A DNA stretch of 54,951 nucleotides from Nocardiopsis sp. JB363 (GCF_900143625.1 NZ_FRFF01000001.1:1-54951); one strand, 5' to 3'; positions 15,283 to 23,684 are shown, counted from the first letter of the stretch. The notes: generated by a model from the letters alone, not told the origin. Program-made: numbers and translations.

Positions 15283-16788
15283 TCAGGGAACGAGGGCGTG
15301 GACGTCGGTGACGGTGGCGCCGTCGCTCAGGTAGGAGAGGACCGCGCCGGGTACCGCCAGCAGTCGATGCTCGTTCTCGGTGCCATCGGAGCCGGCGGTG
15401 CGGGAGGCGGGCCGGGGCTCCAGCCACGCGCCTCCTTCGGTTCCGGAGTCCATCCCGGCGGCGTACACCCGGGAGCGAGCGCCGTCGGCGTCCAGGTGCG
15501 GCACCAGCAGGGTGCCTTCCAGTGCGATCGTGCGGGCGAGGTGGTCGGCGGTGATCACTTCCTCCTCGACCGTAACGGAGGAGACGACCCGGCCCTGGGA
15601 GTCCACGCCCAGCGCGTCGAATGCCCACTCGGTGTCGGGAACGTAGGGCTCGTCGGCGCTGTCGACCGCCACGACCAGGCCGGAGGTGTCGGCGCGCAGT
15701 GTGCGCCCCGCGGGGTCGTTCGGAGCGTGGTCCCCGTCCAGGGCCTCTCGCGGGTAGCGGGCCTCTCGGCCCTCTGCCGCGTCGTTCACGAACGGTCGCG
15801 CCAGCTCGGGGCCGGATTCGACCAGGACCGCCGGGGGTTCGCCCGGCACCGGTGGGGAGCGGTCCAACAGGCCCAACGCGACCGGGTCGCCGGGGCCGCT
15901 GATCGGCCGCCGGTCGCTCCACAGAACGCGCCCGGTGCGAGGGTCCAGGGCGGTGACGTGGAGGGACAGGCTCTCGGCGCGACCGGCGAACACGAGCGGG
16001 TCCTCGGAAGGGTCGCCCAGGCTCAACTCGGCGAGTTCGGTCTCGTTCGCGCAGGCGTGCGCGACCAGCACCTGTCCGGATTCCCCCGCGGAGCGGAGCA
16101 GGGGCGCCCCCTGGAGGGTGCAGGACTCGGTCGGCCACGGGGGTCGGAACTCCCACAGGTCCGTGCCATCGCGAGGTGAGCGGGCCAGGACGACGCCGTG
16201 GTCGCCGCCCTCCGGCCCCGCGTCCGGGGAGTGCAACTGCACCAGCGGCGAGTAGGCATTCCACCCGTCGACCGTCTCCTCGGCGGCGACGTCGCGTTCC
16301 CAGGCGATCTCGCCGGTGGCGGCGTCCAGGGCGAGGAACCTGCCGGGGGCGTCGGGTCCGGGTGGGCGCAGGAAGTAGGCGTGTTCCCCCAGTACGCCCC
16401 AACCGGGCCCGGCGAAGACGTCCGGGTCGGGCGCGGACACGTCCATCTCCCGGTAGGTCCACAGTTCCCGCCCGGTGGTGCCGTCCAGGGCGACCAGGCC
16501 GTCGGTCAGGACCGCGACCGGCCCGTGGGTGCCGCGCACCAGGTCGATGACGTCGACGTCGCCCGGCGGCGACCAGCTCCACCCGTGCTCGTGCACACTC
16601 GTCGGGTGTTCGGCCGGGGCGCCCGGGTGTTCCCCTGCGGTCTCGTGGACGAGCCCGACCCGGTCCCGGTACCAGGACACCGTGGCCACCAGCGCGAGCA
16701 CCAGGACAACGGCGCCCAACCCGAGCCAGATCCGCTGTCGGGCACGGCCGGCCCCGGTGGGCGGCGCGAACGCGGGGTTCAGCGTCAG
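15283..16788 (-). CDS. membrane-anchored PQQ-like beta-propeller protein
   Basis: About 501 residues: a short cytoplasmic N-terminus, one membrane segment (IWLGLGAVVLVLALVATVSWY), then an exported region with PQQ/quinoprotein-like blades (GLVALDGTTGRELWTY, FLALDAATGEIAWERD, VTALDPRTGRVLWSD). Such repeats usually form a binding platform (BamB-like) rather than an enzyme. No ATG, GTG or TTG is available before the membrane segment without a long overlap with the upstream gene. CTG 16788, in a CTGA overlap with that gene's stop and after GAGAAGG, is the best start. A paralogue with more N-terminal membrane segments is at 24058-25881; both end in LVP after a PGAVLS-containing blade. Function unknown. 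Confidence 0.75.
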   Translation of the reverse strand: MTLNPAFAPPTGAGRARQRIWLGLGAVVLVLALVATVSWYRDRVGLVHETAGEHPGAPAEHPTSVHEHGWSWSPPGDVDVIDLVRGTHGPVAVLTDGLVALDGTTGRELWTYREMDVSAPDPDVFAGPGWGVLGEHAYFLRPPGPDAPGRFLALDAATGEIAWERDVAAEETVDGWNAYSPLVQLHSPDAGPEGGDHGVVLARSPRDGTDLWEFRPPWPTESCTLQGAPLLRSAGESGQVLVAHACANETELAELSLGDPSEDPLVFAGRAESLSLHVTALDPRTGRVLWSDRRPISGPGDPVALGLLDRSPPVPGEPPAVLVESGPELARPFVNDAAEGREARYPREALDGDHAPNDPAGRTLRADTSGLVVAVDSADEPYVPDTEWAFDALGVDSQGRVVSSVTVEEEVITADHLARTIALEGTLLVPHLDADGARSRVYAAGMDSGTEGGAWLEPRPASRTAGSDGTENEHRLLAVPGAVLSYLSDGATVTDVHALVP

Positions 16789-17102
16789 ACCTTCTCGGAG
16801 GGACGAGGCCCGAGTCCGAGGGCGGCACGCAGTTCGTCGCAGGTCTGGACGCAGTCCTCGTCGAAGGTCACCACCTCGACCGGGCCGCCCCGCGCCCACC
16901 GGGCGAGCTGGTCGTGCCACTCGCTCCGTGGCATGGAGACGGTGTCGGGCGGGCTGAGGTCCTCCCCGACCACGACCGGCGGGCCGTCGGTGAGGACGGT
17001 GACCCGGTGCTCGGGGTAGGTCCGGGCGAGATCGGTGTCCAGGGGGCGGGAGGAGTGCAGGACCACGACGTGGGTCTGTTCGGGGCTCTCGTTGGTCGAC
17101 AT
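16785..17102 (-). CDS. small protein of unknown function, coupled to the PQQ protein
   Basis: A 105-residue soluble, acidic protein starting MSTNESPEQTHVVVLHSS, with alternating hydrophobic strands (HRVTVLTDGPPVVVGED, VEVVTFDEDCVQTCDELRA) that suggest a small alpha/beta fold. ATG 17102 has AAGGAAAGG upstream. Its stop overlaps the likely CTG start of the PQQ-propeller gene, so the two are co-translated. The two Cys (DEDCVQTC) are the only distinctive residues. I do not recognise the family. A soluble accessory of the anchored propeller is the simplest guess. Confidence 0.65.
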   Translation of the reverse strand: MSTNESPEQTHVVVLHSSRPLDTDLARTYPEHRVTVLTDGPPVVVGEDLSPPDTVSMPRSEWHDQLARWARGGPVEVVTFDEDCVQTCDELRAALGLGPRPSEKV

Positions 17103-17215
17103 GGACGCCTTTCCTTGGGGGAACGCCCGAAACCCTACTCGCCAGGGGCACTCTCCAAACGTGATCCACCGGGCCGGTTCCGGTCACCGACCCGGTGTGG
17201 GACCACGCGAGCCGC

Positions 17216-18706
17216 TCAGTACCCGCTGAAGGCGTCCGTGCGGACCGAGCGGGCCCCCAAGGCGCGCAGGAGGCGGCGCGTGGTCTCGACCATCACCGGG
17301 GATCCGGCCACGTAGGCGAGACGGTCCGCGTGGTCGGGCACGTGCTCGCGCAGCGCCGCCGCCGGGTCGGGTCCGCCGTACACCGCGCCTTCGGGAAGGT
17401 TCCCCGGAACGCGCGGACAGACCACGACGACCGGGATGCCCGCCGCGGCGAAGAGTTCGGTGTGGGTGAGGTCGGCGGGGTCGGTGACCAGGTGCAGCAG
17501 GACCGCGTCCCGTCCCGGGGTCTCCGCGGCCATGGAGGCGAACGGCGTGACGCCGATACCGCCGGCCACGAACAGGACCGGAACGGACGGGTCGGTGGGC
17601 GGCAAGAAGTCCCCGGCGATACCCGTGGCCGTGAGCTCGTGGCCGGGTTCGAGCGCCGCCAGGGTCCGTTTCAGGCTGCTGGCGGGCTCGGGCACGCGCA
17701 TGACCAGGTGAATCCTCTCGGGGTCCGTGGGCGAGGAGGCGATGCTGAACATCCGGCGGGTGCCCCGGGAGTCGGGGCCGCGGTGCGCAACGGTGAGTTC
17801 CAGGTACTGGCCGGCGGAGAAACGCAGCGGCCGGGCGGAGGCCAGGACCAGTTCGATCGTCCCGGGCGCCGGCTCGCGGCGGTCGACCAGACGCAGCCGG
17901 AGCGCGTGGCGCTGACCGAACGCGAAGGCCAGGACATTGCCGACCACGAGCGCCAGCTCGGGTGAGGAGTACAGCGGGCCGATCGTGAAGGAGATCCCGT
18001 CCAGGACGCCCACGGTCGCGGCCACCAGCGCCCGCTGCCACCACCGTGGCGGGGTGGTGAGCGGTTCGGTGAGCATGAACGCGGCCAGGAACAGCAGTGG
18101 GGACGAGGCCACGACCGTCCAGGCCGCGTCGGTGAGCGTCGCCGTGGAACCGGCCGTGGCGTACAGGTTCAGACCCCCACTGACCAGGAGGAACACCCCG
18201 ACGAAGGAGAACGCTCCGAGCCGGCGCACCACCAGGTAGCCGCCGACCAGCACCAGCGGCAGCAGGCCCGCCGAGCCCACCCACCAGGAGGGGGCGGCGA
18301 TCCCGGCGACCCCGACCACGACCAGCGCGAACGCCGCCGGGTTGAGGACGTGCCTGCCGCGCCGGGTCAGTACGTACTTGGACAGGGTGGCCACGGCCGA
18401 GGCCACCGCGATCGCGAGCAACCCGGTCAGGGTGCTCTCCGGCCACAGGATCAAAAACAGGATCAGGCCAGTGATCAGGGACGACTCCGGGTGCGGGCGC
18501 ACGCCGAGGGCCTTGGGCACGAGCAGACCGGTGAGCAGGGCCGCACCGACCGAGACCACCAGTGAGGCCACGATGTCCACGAGGCCGAAGGAGAGGAGGC
18601 CCAGGGCGGATTGGCCCAGGGCGGCCAGGGTGATCGTGCCCAGGGTGACCGACACCAGCCGGTACATGGTGATCTCCCCGGTGAACGGGGCCGACAGGCG
18701 TCTCAT
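17216..18706 (-). CDS. NqrB/RnfD-like membrane domain fused to ferredoxin-NAD(P)H reductase domain
   Basis: A 496-residue fusion. Residues about 15-270 are 8-10 hydrophobic segments resembling NqrB/RnfD-type flavin-carrying membrane subunits (GVRPHPESSLITGLILFLIL, RRGRHVLNPAAFALVVVG, ASSPLLFLAAFMLTEPLTTP). From about 275 to the end is an FNR module: RRMFSIASSP (FAD, RxFS variant), FVAGGIGVTPFASM (NAD(P)), YVAGSPVM and the terminal TDAFSGY. It should pass electrons from cytoplasmic NAD(P)H through the membrane. ATGA overlap with apbE, which follows the FMN-binding protein gene: an acceptor, its flavinylating enzyme and an electron donor in one operon behind an iron box. A ferric or siderophore reductase role is inferred. 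Confidence 0.85.
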   Translation of the reverse strand: MRRLSAPFTGEITMYRLVSVTLGTITLAALGQSALGLLSFGLVDIVASLVVSVGAALLTGLLVPKALGVRPHPESSLITGLILFLILWPESTLTGLLAIAVASAVATLSKYVLTRRGRHVLNPAAFALVVVGVAGIAAPSWWVGSAGLLPLVLVGGYLVVRRLGAFSFVGVFLLVSGGLNLYATAGSTATLTDAAWTVVASSPLLFLAAFMLTEPLTTPPRWWQRALVAATVGVLDGISFTIGPLYSSPELALVVGNVLAFAFGQRHALRLRLVDRREPAPGTIELVLASARPLRFSAGQYLELTVAHRGPDSRGTRRMFSIASSPTDPERIHLVMRVPEPASSLKRTLAALEPGHELTATGIAGDFLPPTDPSVPVLFVAGGIGVTPFASMAAETPGRDAVLLHLVTDPADLTHTELFAAAGIPVVVVCPRVPGNLPEGAVYGGPDPAAALREHVPDHADRLAYVAGSPVMVETTRRLLRALGARSVRTDAFSGY

Positions 18707-19626
18707 CGGAAGAACTCCCAGGATGTGGCGGGGCGGGCGCGGGGGCAGGGTCGATGTTGGAGGGTGCCGTCGGTGAACACCCGTGCGCAGCCGAACACGA
18801 AACCCGCGTCGAACAGGGTTTCGGGGGTGGTGTGGAACAGGGCGGTGGCCAGGCCGTCGGCGATGGCCGCGGTCTCGGCGACCGCCCAGGTGGCGGTGAC
18901 ACGGTCGACGGGCGTGCCGGTGCGGGCGTCCAGGACGTGGTGCAGCCCCTCACCCCAACGTCGACGGTTGGTGGCGGAGGAAGCCAGGGCGCCGTCGGTG
19001 AGGGTGAGGACGCCGATGGCCCGGCTCGGGTCCCAGGGGTGTTCGAGGGCGACCCGGATCGGTGCGCCGTGGGCGCGCAGGTCACCGCTGGCGTCGACCG
19101 ACGCGTCGGTGATCCCGTGGTCGACGAGCAGGTCGGTGACCTCGTCCACCAGCCACCCCTTGCCGAGCGCGCCGATGTCCAGCACGGCCGGTGCGCCGGG
19201 GTCGGGTCGCAGGGTGAGGACGGTGCCGCGCCGGTGGAGGCGCCCGGGGTCGGGAGCGGGCAGCGGCGGACCCTGGGGGCTCAGCGTGTGGTCCGCGTCG
19301 TCACCGAGCCGGATCAGGGAGCCGCCGATCAGGGGGTCGACCGCTCCGTCGGTGGCCGCGCGCAGGCGTTCGTACGTCTCCAGGATCCCGACGACGTTGT
19401 CAGGGAAGGCGACCGGCCCACCGGTGGCGGCGAGTTCGGCGACCAGGGAGTCGGAACGGAACCGCGAGTAGGTCCGGTCGAATTCGGCGACGAGCCGGTC
19501 GACGGCGTCGACGACCTCCGCTGCGGGCGGTTCGGGGGTGTCCACGCGCCAACGGGTCCCGATGGCGGTCAGGTCCCAGCCGTGGGGTCGGGCGGACACG
19601 GCGGTGGTGGCGTCAGTTGTGGGCAT
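18703..19626 (-). CDS. apbE: ApbE-type FAD:protein FMN transferase
   Basis: A 307-residue flavin transferase that attaches FMN covalently to Ser/Thr of FMN-binding domains. Family landmarks: AIGTRWRVDT at the N-terminus, FDRTYSRFRSDSLVAEL, ATDGAVDPLIGGSL, LDIGALGKGWLVDEV, ASVDASGDLRAHG, GALASSATNRRRW, and the C-terminal HHVLDARTGTPVD with AETAAIADGLATALF carrying metal-site residues. No signal peptide or lipobox is evident, so it acts from the cytoplasm or by another route. It overlaps the FMN-binding protein gene by 14 bases upstream and the NqrB-FNR gene by 4 bases downstream; its substrate is almost surely the upstream gene product. Confidence 0.93.
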   Translation of the reverse strand: MPTTDATTAVSARPHGWDLTAIGTRWRVDTPEPPAAEVVDAVDRLVAEFDRTYSRFRSDSLVAELAATGGPVAFPDNVVGILETYERLRAATDGAVDPLIGGSLIRLGDDADHTLSPQGPPLPAPDPGRLHRRGTVLTLRPDPGAPAVLDIGALGKGWLVDEVTDLLVDHGITDASVDASGDLRAHGAPIRVALEHPWDPSRAIGVLTLTDGALASSATNRRRWGEGLHHVLDARTGTPVDRVTATWAVAETAAIADGLATALFHTTPETLFDAGFVFGCARVFTDGTLQHRPCPRARPATSWEFFR

Positions 19627-20101
19627 CGCCGCGGATCCGGTTCAGGGCCTCCAGGAAGCCGTCCCCGGTGAGCGAGGAACCGCCGACCTTGTCCACCTCG
19701 ATCTCGTCCAGCGGCACGCCGACCACCAGTTCGGGGATCTTCTCGGCGAACTCCTCCTGGTAGCGGGCGGAGTTGCCGCTCTCCGCGGTGCCGACGACCT
19801 CGACGTCGGTGACGTCATTGCCTTCCAGGGTGAGGGTCACGGTGATCTCGTTGTCGGCGCCGTGGGCGACGTAGGGGCCGGTGGCCGTGTACTCGCCGTC
19901 GGCGTAGTCGCCGTGGAGGACGGGTTCGGGTTCCTCGGTCGGCTCCGGAGAGGGAACGGGACGGGGTTCGGGCTCGGCCGCCTCGGCCGAAGCGTCGCCG
20001 TGCTGGAGATGGGCGGTGCCCAGTACCAGGCCGACACCGGCGACGGCCAGACCGGTTCGGACCAGACCATCACGGACCTGTGGAGCGGGGTTGGGGGGCA
20101 C
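19613..20101 (-). CDS. membrane-anchored FMN-binding domain protein
   Basis: A 162-residue exported protein. N-terminal signal/anchor (GLVRTGLAVAGVGLVLGTAH), an acidic Pro-rich linker (about residues 35-55, many PEP and EP repeats), then an FMN_bind domain: GEYTATGPYVAHGADNEITV, VTDVEVVGTAES and the acceptor region EVDKVGGSSLTGDGF, where ApbE would esterify FMN to the Ser/Thr (family pattern SGAT). GTG 20101 has AAAGG 6 bases upstream. First gene of the operon, 49 bases downstream of a near-perfect IdeR/DtxR box. It likely serves as extracytoplasmic electron carrier accepting from the NqrB-FNR fusion. Confidence 0.87.
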   Translation of the reverse strand: MPPNPAPQVRDGLVRTGLAVAGVGLVLGTAHLQHGDASAEAAEPEPRPVPSPEPTEEPEPVLHGDYADGEYTATGPYVAHGADNEITVTLTLEGNDVTDVEVVGTAESGNSARYQEEFAEKIPELVVGVPLDEIEVDKVGGSSLTGDGFLEALNRIRGDAHN

Positions 20102-20149
20102 ACGACACCTTTCGGGGGGAAGAACGGTCCGGACACGCCACGAACAGGA

Positions 20150-20168
20150 CAAGGGTAGGCTAACCTAA
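20150..20168 (-). promoter_or_regulatory. IdeR/DtxR iron box
   Basis: The minus strand reads TTAGGTTAGCCTACCCTTG, matching 16 of 19 positions of the palindromic IdeR/DtxR consensus (TTAGGTTAGSCTAACCTAA); one half-site is perfect. It is 49 bases upstream of the FMN-binding protein start, the expected place for iron-dependent repression of the operon 20101-17216. Confidence 0.85.
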
Positions 20169-20174
20169 ATCACA

Positions 20175-20213
20175 TCGGTGGGTGTCCCGGGGCGCGTACG
20201 GGACACCCACCGA
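20175..20213. repeat. perfect 15-base inverted repeat between divergent genes
   Basis: TCGGTGGGTGTCCCG (20175-20189) and its exact complement (20199-20213), 9-base loop. It is terminator-like in shape but placed between the starts of two divergent genes, next to the iron box. It could be an operator, an insulating terminator or a leftover of past rearrangement. Confidence 0.65.
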
Positions 20214-20296
20214 GACGTGAGGAGGGACACTCGGTCCACTCTCGTCCGGCAGCGCGGTTTATGGACAACTCACCCGGTTCCCACCAGGCTGGGCCC

Positions 20297-21772
20297 ATGC
20301 GAATCCTGCGTCGCCTACAACGCATCGACAAGAGCGTCTACGACAGGGTGACCCGGGTGGGCACCCCGCGGTTGGACGGGTACACGCCGCAGTTCGTCCA
20401 GGCCACCGACCACATGGCCCCCTGGATGATGGTCTCGGCCACCCTCGCGGTCACCGGCGGACCCCGGCTGCGGCGCACCGCGCTGCGGGCCATCGTCGCT
20501 GCCGGCCTGGCCAACGCCACCGCCTCCGGGATCAAGTACCTGGCGCGGCGACCCCGACCGGACAGTTCGGCGGTCCCCGCCGCGCGGTTCCCCTACCGGG
20601 CCTACCTGAGCTCCTCCTTCCCGTCCGGGCACACCGCCGCCGCCTTCGGATTCGCCGGCGGGGTGGCCGCCGACGCGCCCAAGTCCCTGGCGGGGTTGGT
20701 GACGGCCCTGGCCGGCACGGTCGGGTTCTCGCGGGTGCACAGCGGCGTCCACTACCCGGGCGACGTGCTCGGCGGGATGGCCGTGGGGTTGGCCTCCGCG
20801 ATGGTCGCACGGGCGTTCATCCCGCCCCGACCCGAACTCGTGCACGGCGCGAGCACCGTCCCGGCGGGTGAGGCCGACGTGGACCCGGAGGGCGCCGGGG
20901 TGACGGTCGTGCTCAATCCGCGCTCGGCCGATGGCGCCCTGCCCACCTTCTCCATGTCCGACACCACCACCCGGGTGGCCCGGCAGCTGCCCCGGGCACG
21001 GATCATGCCGATGTCGGCCGACGACGACATCCTGGAGGTGATGGAAAAGGCCGCGCGCGACTGCGAGGTGCTCGCGGTGTCGGGCGGCGACGGCACGGTG
21101 AACGCCGGTGCGACCGCGGCCCTGGCACACGACCGTCCCCTGTTGGTGCTGCCGGACGGCACCCTGAACAACTTCGCCCGCACGTTGGGGCTGACCTCGG
21201 TGGACATCGCGCTGCGCGCCTTCGCCGACCGCCGTCTGGCGCGGGTGGACGTGGGCGAGGTCGACGGGCACGTCTTCCTCAACACCTCCTCGTTCGGGTC
21301 CTATCCGCACATGGTGGAGCGGCGGGACCGGTGGGCGCATCGGATCGGCAAGTGGCCGGCGTTCGCGTGGGCGCTGTGGCGGGACCTGCGGGAGGTGCGG
21401 CCCACTCCGGCCCTGGTGGACGGGCGTTCGGCCAAGGTGTGGTGGGCGTTCGTGGGCAACTGCCGGTACCGCACGCACGCCCGGGTGCCGGGGATGCGCG
21501 AACACCTGGACGACGGTCGTCTGGACGTGCGGGTGTTGTGCGCCCGGTACCCGTTCCCACGGCTGCGGGCGCTGATGGACGTGCTGCTGGGCCGGCCGCT
21601 GTCGGGCCGGGGCTACAGCGAACGTCTCGTCGAATCGTTGACCCTGGCCATCCCCTCGCAGCCGAGGCTGATCGCGGTGGACGGGGAGGTCATGCAGGGC
21701 TCACCGACGATGTCGTTCCACAAGCGCCCGGCGGCGCTACGGGTGTTCGTGCCCGCCGGGTCGGATCGCTGA
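20297..21772 (+). CDS. PAP2 phosphatase fused to diacylglycerol-kinase-type lipid kinase
   Basis: A 491-residue two-domain protein. Residues 1-180 or so are a membrane PAP2 phosphatase with all three signature motifs: KYLARRPRP (80-88), PSGHTAA (109 on) and SRVHSGVHYPGD (145-156). After a linker comes a DAGK/sphingosine-kinase-like catalytic domain (VVLNPRSADG, SGGDGTVNAGAT, LPDGTLNNFARTLGL, and the C-terminal AVDGEVMQGSP). It probably remodels membrane lipids by dephosphorylating and phosphorylating lipid substrates, perhaps undecaprenyl or phosphatidic species. ATG 20297 is chosen; ATG 20261 is in frame and adds 12 residues; neither has a strong ribosome site. Its 3' end overlaps the convergent phosphotransferase gene by 36 bases. 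Confidence 0.9.
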   Translation: MRILRRLQRIDKSVYDRVTRVGTPRLDGYTPQFVQATDHMAPWMMVSATLAVTGGPRLRRTALRAIVAAGLANATASGIKYLARRPRPDSSAVPAARFPYRAYLSSSFPSGHTAAAFGFAGGVAADAPKSLAGLVTALAGTVGFSRVHSGVHYPGDVLGGMAVGLASAMVARAFIPPRPELVHGASTVPAGEADVDPEGAGVTVVLNPRSADGALPTFSMSDTTTRVARQLPRARIMPMSADDDILEVMEKAARDCEVLAVSGGDGTVNAGATAALAHDRPLLVLPDGTLNNFARTLGLTSVDIALRAFADRRLARVDVGEVDGHVFLNTSSFGSYPHMVERRDRWAHRIGKWPAFAWALWRDLREVRPTPALVDGRSAKVWWAFVGNCRYRTHARVPGMREHLDDGRLDVRVLCARYPFPRLRALMDVLLGRPLSGRGYSERLVESLTLAIPSQPRLIAVDGEVMQGSPTMSFHKRPAALRVFVPAGSDR

Positions 21773-22753
21773 GGTCTCTCGATCGGCCAGGCGGGCGAGC
21801 ACGCCGGCCAGTTCCCGATGGGCCTGTTCGGTGTCGGGGGTACTCCGGTGCTCGGAGCCGAACAGGTCCACGAACTCCACCACGTCCCGCAGGTCCCAGC
21901 GCACCCGGTACAGGTCGAGCAGGTCGGGATCGGGAACGTGCCCGGAGGCCTCGGCGTAGCGGGCCAGGGCGTCGGGGTCGTCGGTGACCGGCCACAGGTC
22001 GCGCTCGGGCACGGCGACGCCGACGGTGTCCCAGTCCACCAGCAGCGGCCGATCCTCGTGCCACAGCAGGTTGCCCGGATGGGGTTCACCGTGGGTGGTG
22101 ACGGCCCGGGCGAGGTCGACGGAGGCCGCCCGATCCTCGAACTCGGTCAGGCGTGCGCGCAGGGCGGCACCGTACTCGTCGAGGAGTTCGGTGACGGCGC
22201 CCGAGAGGGGGCCGTGGTCGCCGAGCCGGCGGGGGTCCCGCGCCAGGGCGGCCAGGTGTTCGGCGCCCTCCAGGGCGATCGGGAGCCTCCGTGCGGTCTC
22301 CGGGGGCCGGCACCGGTGCAGCGCCGCGAGCGTGTCCAGGACCCGGTCGCGGCGGACCGGTTCCAGGACCTGCCCGAACTCCCCGGACACGCCTTCCACG
22401 TGCGGGAAGACGCTCAGCGCGTAGCGTGCGCCGAGGGTGTGGACGGTGGCGCCGGACAGCGAGCGCAGCGGCGCCACCACGAACCCGAGCCCGGCGTCGT
22501 CGTGCAACCGCGTCGCGGTGTCCATGGCCCCTTCCAGCCGGTCCAGCACCGCGTGCGGGTCCTGGCCGAGGAAGGTCTTGTGCTCCAGGTCGGCCAGGGT
22601 GAGGAACCAGCGCCGGCCCACGGCGTCGGTGGCGCTCCAGTGGTGGTCGCCGAACCCCAGGGGCACGTGCGTGATCGCCACGGCGCGCACGCCCCAGTCG
22701 TTCAGGGCGTCCAAGAGATGCCGTTCGTCGAGGTCGGCGGGCTCGTCTCGCAT
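21737..22753 (-). CDS. aminoglycoside-phosphotransferase-fold kinase (APH family)
   Basis: A 338-residue APH/choline-kinase-fold phosphotransferase. The catalytic loop reads AVTTHGEPHPGNLLWHE (HG-E-x-x-x-x-N form with the Mg-binding Asn) and the DFG-equivalent is LLVDWDTVG. The N-terminal lobe has LGFGDHHWSATDAVGRRWFLT. Overall it resembles the spectinomycin/viomycin-kinase-like group, but many such proteins phosphorylate metabolites, so resistance cannot be claimed. ATG 22753 is the first Met before conserved sequence; longer in-frame extensions exist. It is divergent from an alpha/beta hydrolase gene, and its 3' end overlaps the convergent lipid-kinase gene. Confidence 0.87.
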   Translation of the reverse strand: MRDEPADLDERHLLDALNDWGVRAVAITHVPLGFGDHHWSATDAVGRRWFLTLADLEHKTFLGQDPHAVLDRLEGAMDTATRLHDDAGLGFVVAPLRSLSGATVHTLGARYALSVFPHVEGVSGEFGQVLEPVRRDRVLDTLAALHRCRPPETARRLPIALEGAEHLAALARDPRRLGDHGPLSGAVTELLDEYGAALRARLTEFEDRAASVDLARAVTTHGEPHPGNLLWHEDRPLLVDWDTVGVAVPERDLWPVTDDPDALARYAEASGHVPDPDLLDLYRVRWDLRDVVEFVDLFGSEHRSTPDTEQAHRELAGVLARLADRETSAIRPGGHEHP

Positions 22754-22832
22754 ATCGGGGACGCTAACATTCGCCGGGCCGGATGAGGCGAATCCCTTGC
22801 CCGAGGGCGTCCGGGCGGTGAAGATGGCGACC

Positions 22833-23675
22833 ATGCCCACATTCGAAGCTCCCGACGGTGCCCGCCTGTCCTACCGGCTGGAGGGCTATGGCGAACCGGT
22901 GCTGTGCCTTCCCGGTGGGCCCATGCGCGCCTCCGCCTACCTCGGTGACCTGGGCGGCCTGTCCGCCCACCGCCGGCTCGTCATCCTCGACCTGCGGGGC
23001 ACCGGCGACTCACAACCCCCCGAGGAGGACGCCGGGTACCGCTGTGACCGACAGGTCGCCGACGTGGAGGCCCTCCGCGTCCATCTGGGGTTGGAGCGGG
23101 TGGACGTGCTCGCCCACTCCGCCGCCGGGGACCTGGGGCTGCTGTACGCGCTCGCCCACCCCGACCGGGTGCGCACCCTGGTGCTGGTGACCGCGCGGAT
23201 GCGGGCCCTGGGGATCGAGTTCACCGGTGAGCACCTCCAAGAGGCCGCCGTCCTGCGTTCCGGTGAACCCTGGTTCGAGGCGGGGATGCGGGGTTACGCC
23301 AACCTGTTGAACGGCTCCACCGCCGAAGAGGACTGGGGCGCGGTCATGCCGTTCTTCTACGGGCGCTGGAGCGAACGGGCCCGGGCGCACGCGGCCGCCG
23401 GTGTCGAGCAGTCGAACGAACACGCGGCCGCGCTGTTCTCACCACCGGAGGCCTTCGATCCGGAGGTGGGCCGCGCGGCGGTGGCGTCCTGGGGCGTGCC
23501 GGTCCTGCTCCTGGCCGGGGAACTGGACGGCGGGCCACGGCCCCGGGTGGCCACGGAAGCGGCGCGGCTGTTCGACGACGCACGCACGGTGGTGCAGCCG
23601 GGTGGCGGGCACTTCCCCTGGTTGGACGATCCGGCCTTCTTCAGCGAAGCGGTCGCGGGCTTCCTCGACCGGTGA
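22833..23675 (+). CDS. alpha/beta hydrolase
   Basis: A 280-residue alpha/beta-hydrolase. It shows the oxyanion-hole region CLPGGPMRASAYLG, DLRGTGDSQPP after strand 4, the nucleophile elbow VLAHSAAGDLGLLYALAHP (Ser in A-H-S-A-A), the acid-bearing LLLAGELDGGPRP and the catalytic His in GGGHFPWLDDP: a complete triad. Closest in style to proline-iminopeptidase or epoxide-hydrolase-like members; substrate unknown. ATG 22833 is chosen because GGTGAAG lies 9 bases upstream; an in-frame ATG at 22824 adds three residues. Divergent from the APH-fold gene. Confidence 0.9.
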   Translation: MPTFEAPDGARLSYRLEGYGEPVLCLPGGPMRASAYLGDLGGLSAHRRLVILDLRGTGDSQPPEEDAGYRCDRQVADVEALRVHLGLERVDVLAHSAAGDLGLLYALAHPDRVRTLVLVTARMRALGIEFTGEHLQEAAVLRSGEPWFEAGMRGYANLLNGSTAEEDWGAVMPFFYGRWSERARAHAAAGVEQSNEHAAALFSPPEAFDPEVGRAAVASWGVPVLLLAGELDGGPRPRVATEAARLFDDARTVVQPGGGHFPWLDDPAFFSEAVAGFLDR

Positions 23676-23684
23676 CCCTGAGGA

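Noticed and set aside
14249..16828. 859-codon minus-strand frame spanning the FAD oxidoreductase and PQQ genes
   Set aside because: Arg/Pro/Gly-rich out-of-frame shadow; both real genes have clear motifs in other frames.
20215..20240. GAGGAGGG as ribosome site for an earlier start of the lipid kinase
   Set aside because: No start codon lies at a usable distance in the right frame.
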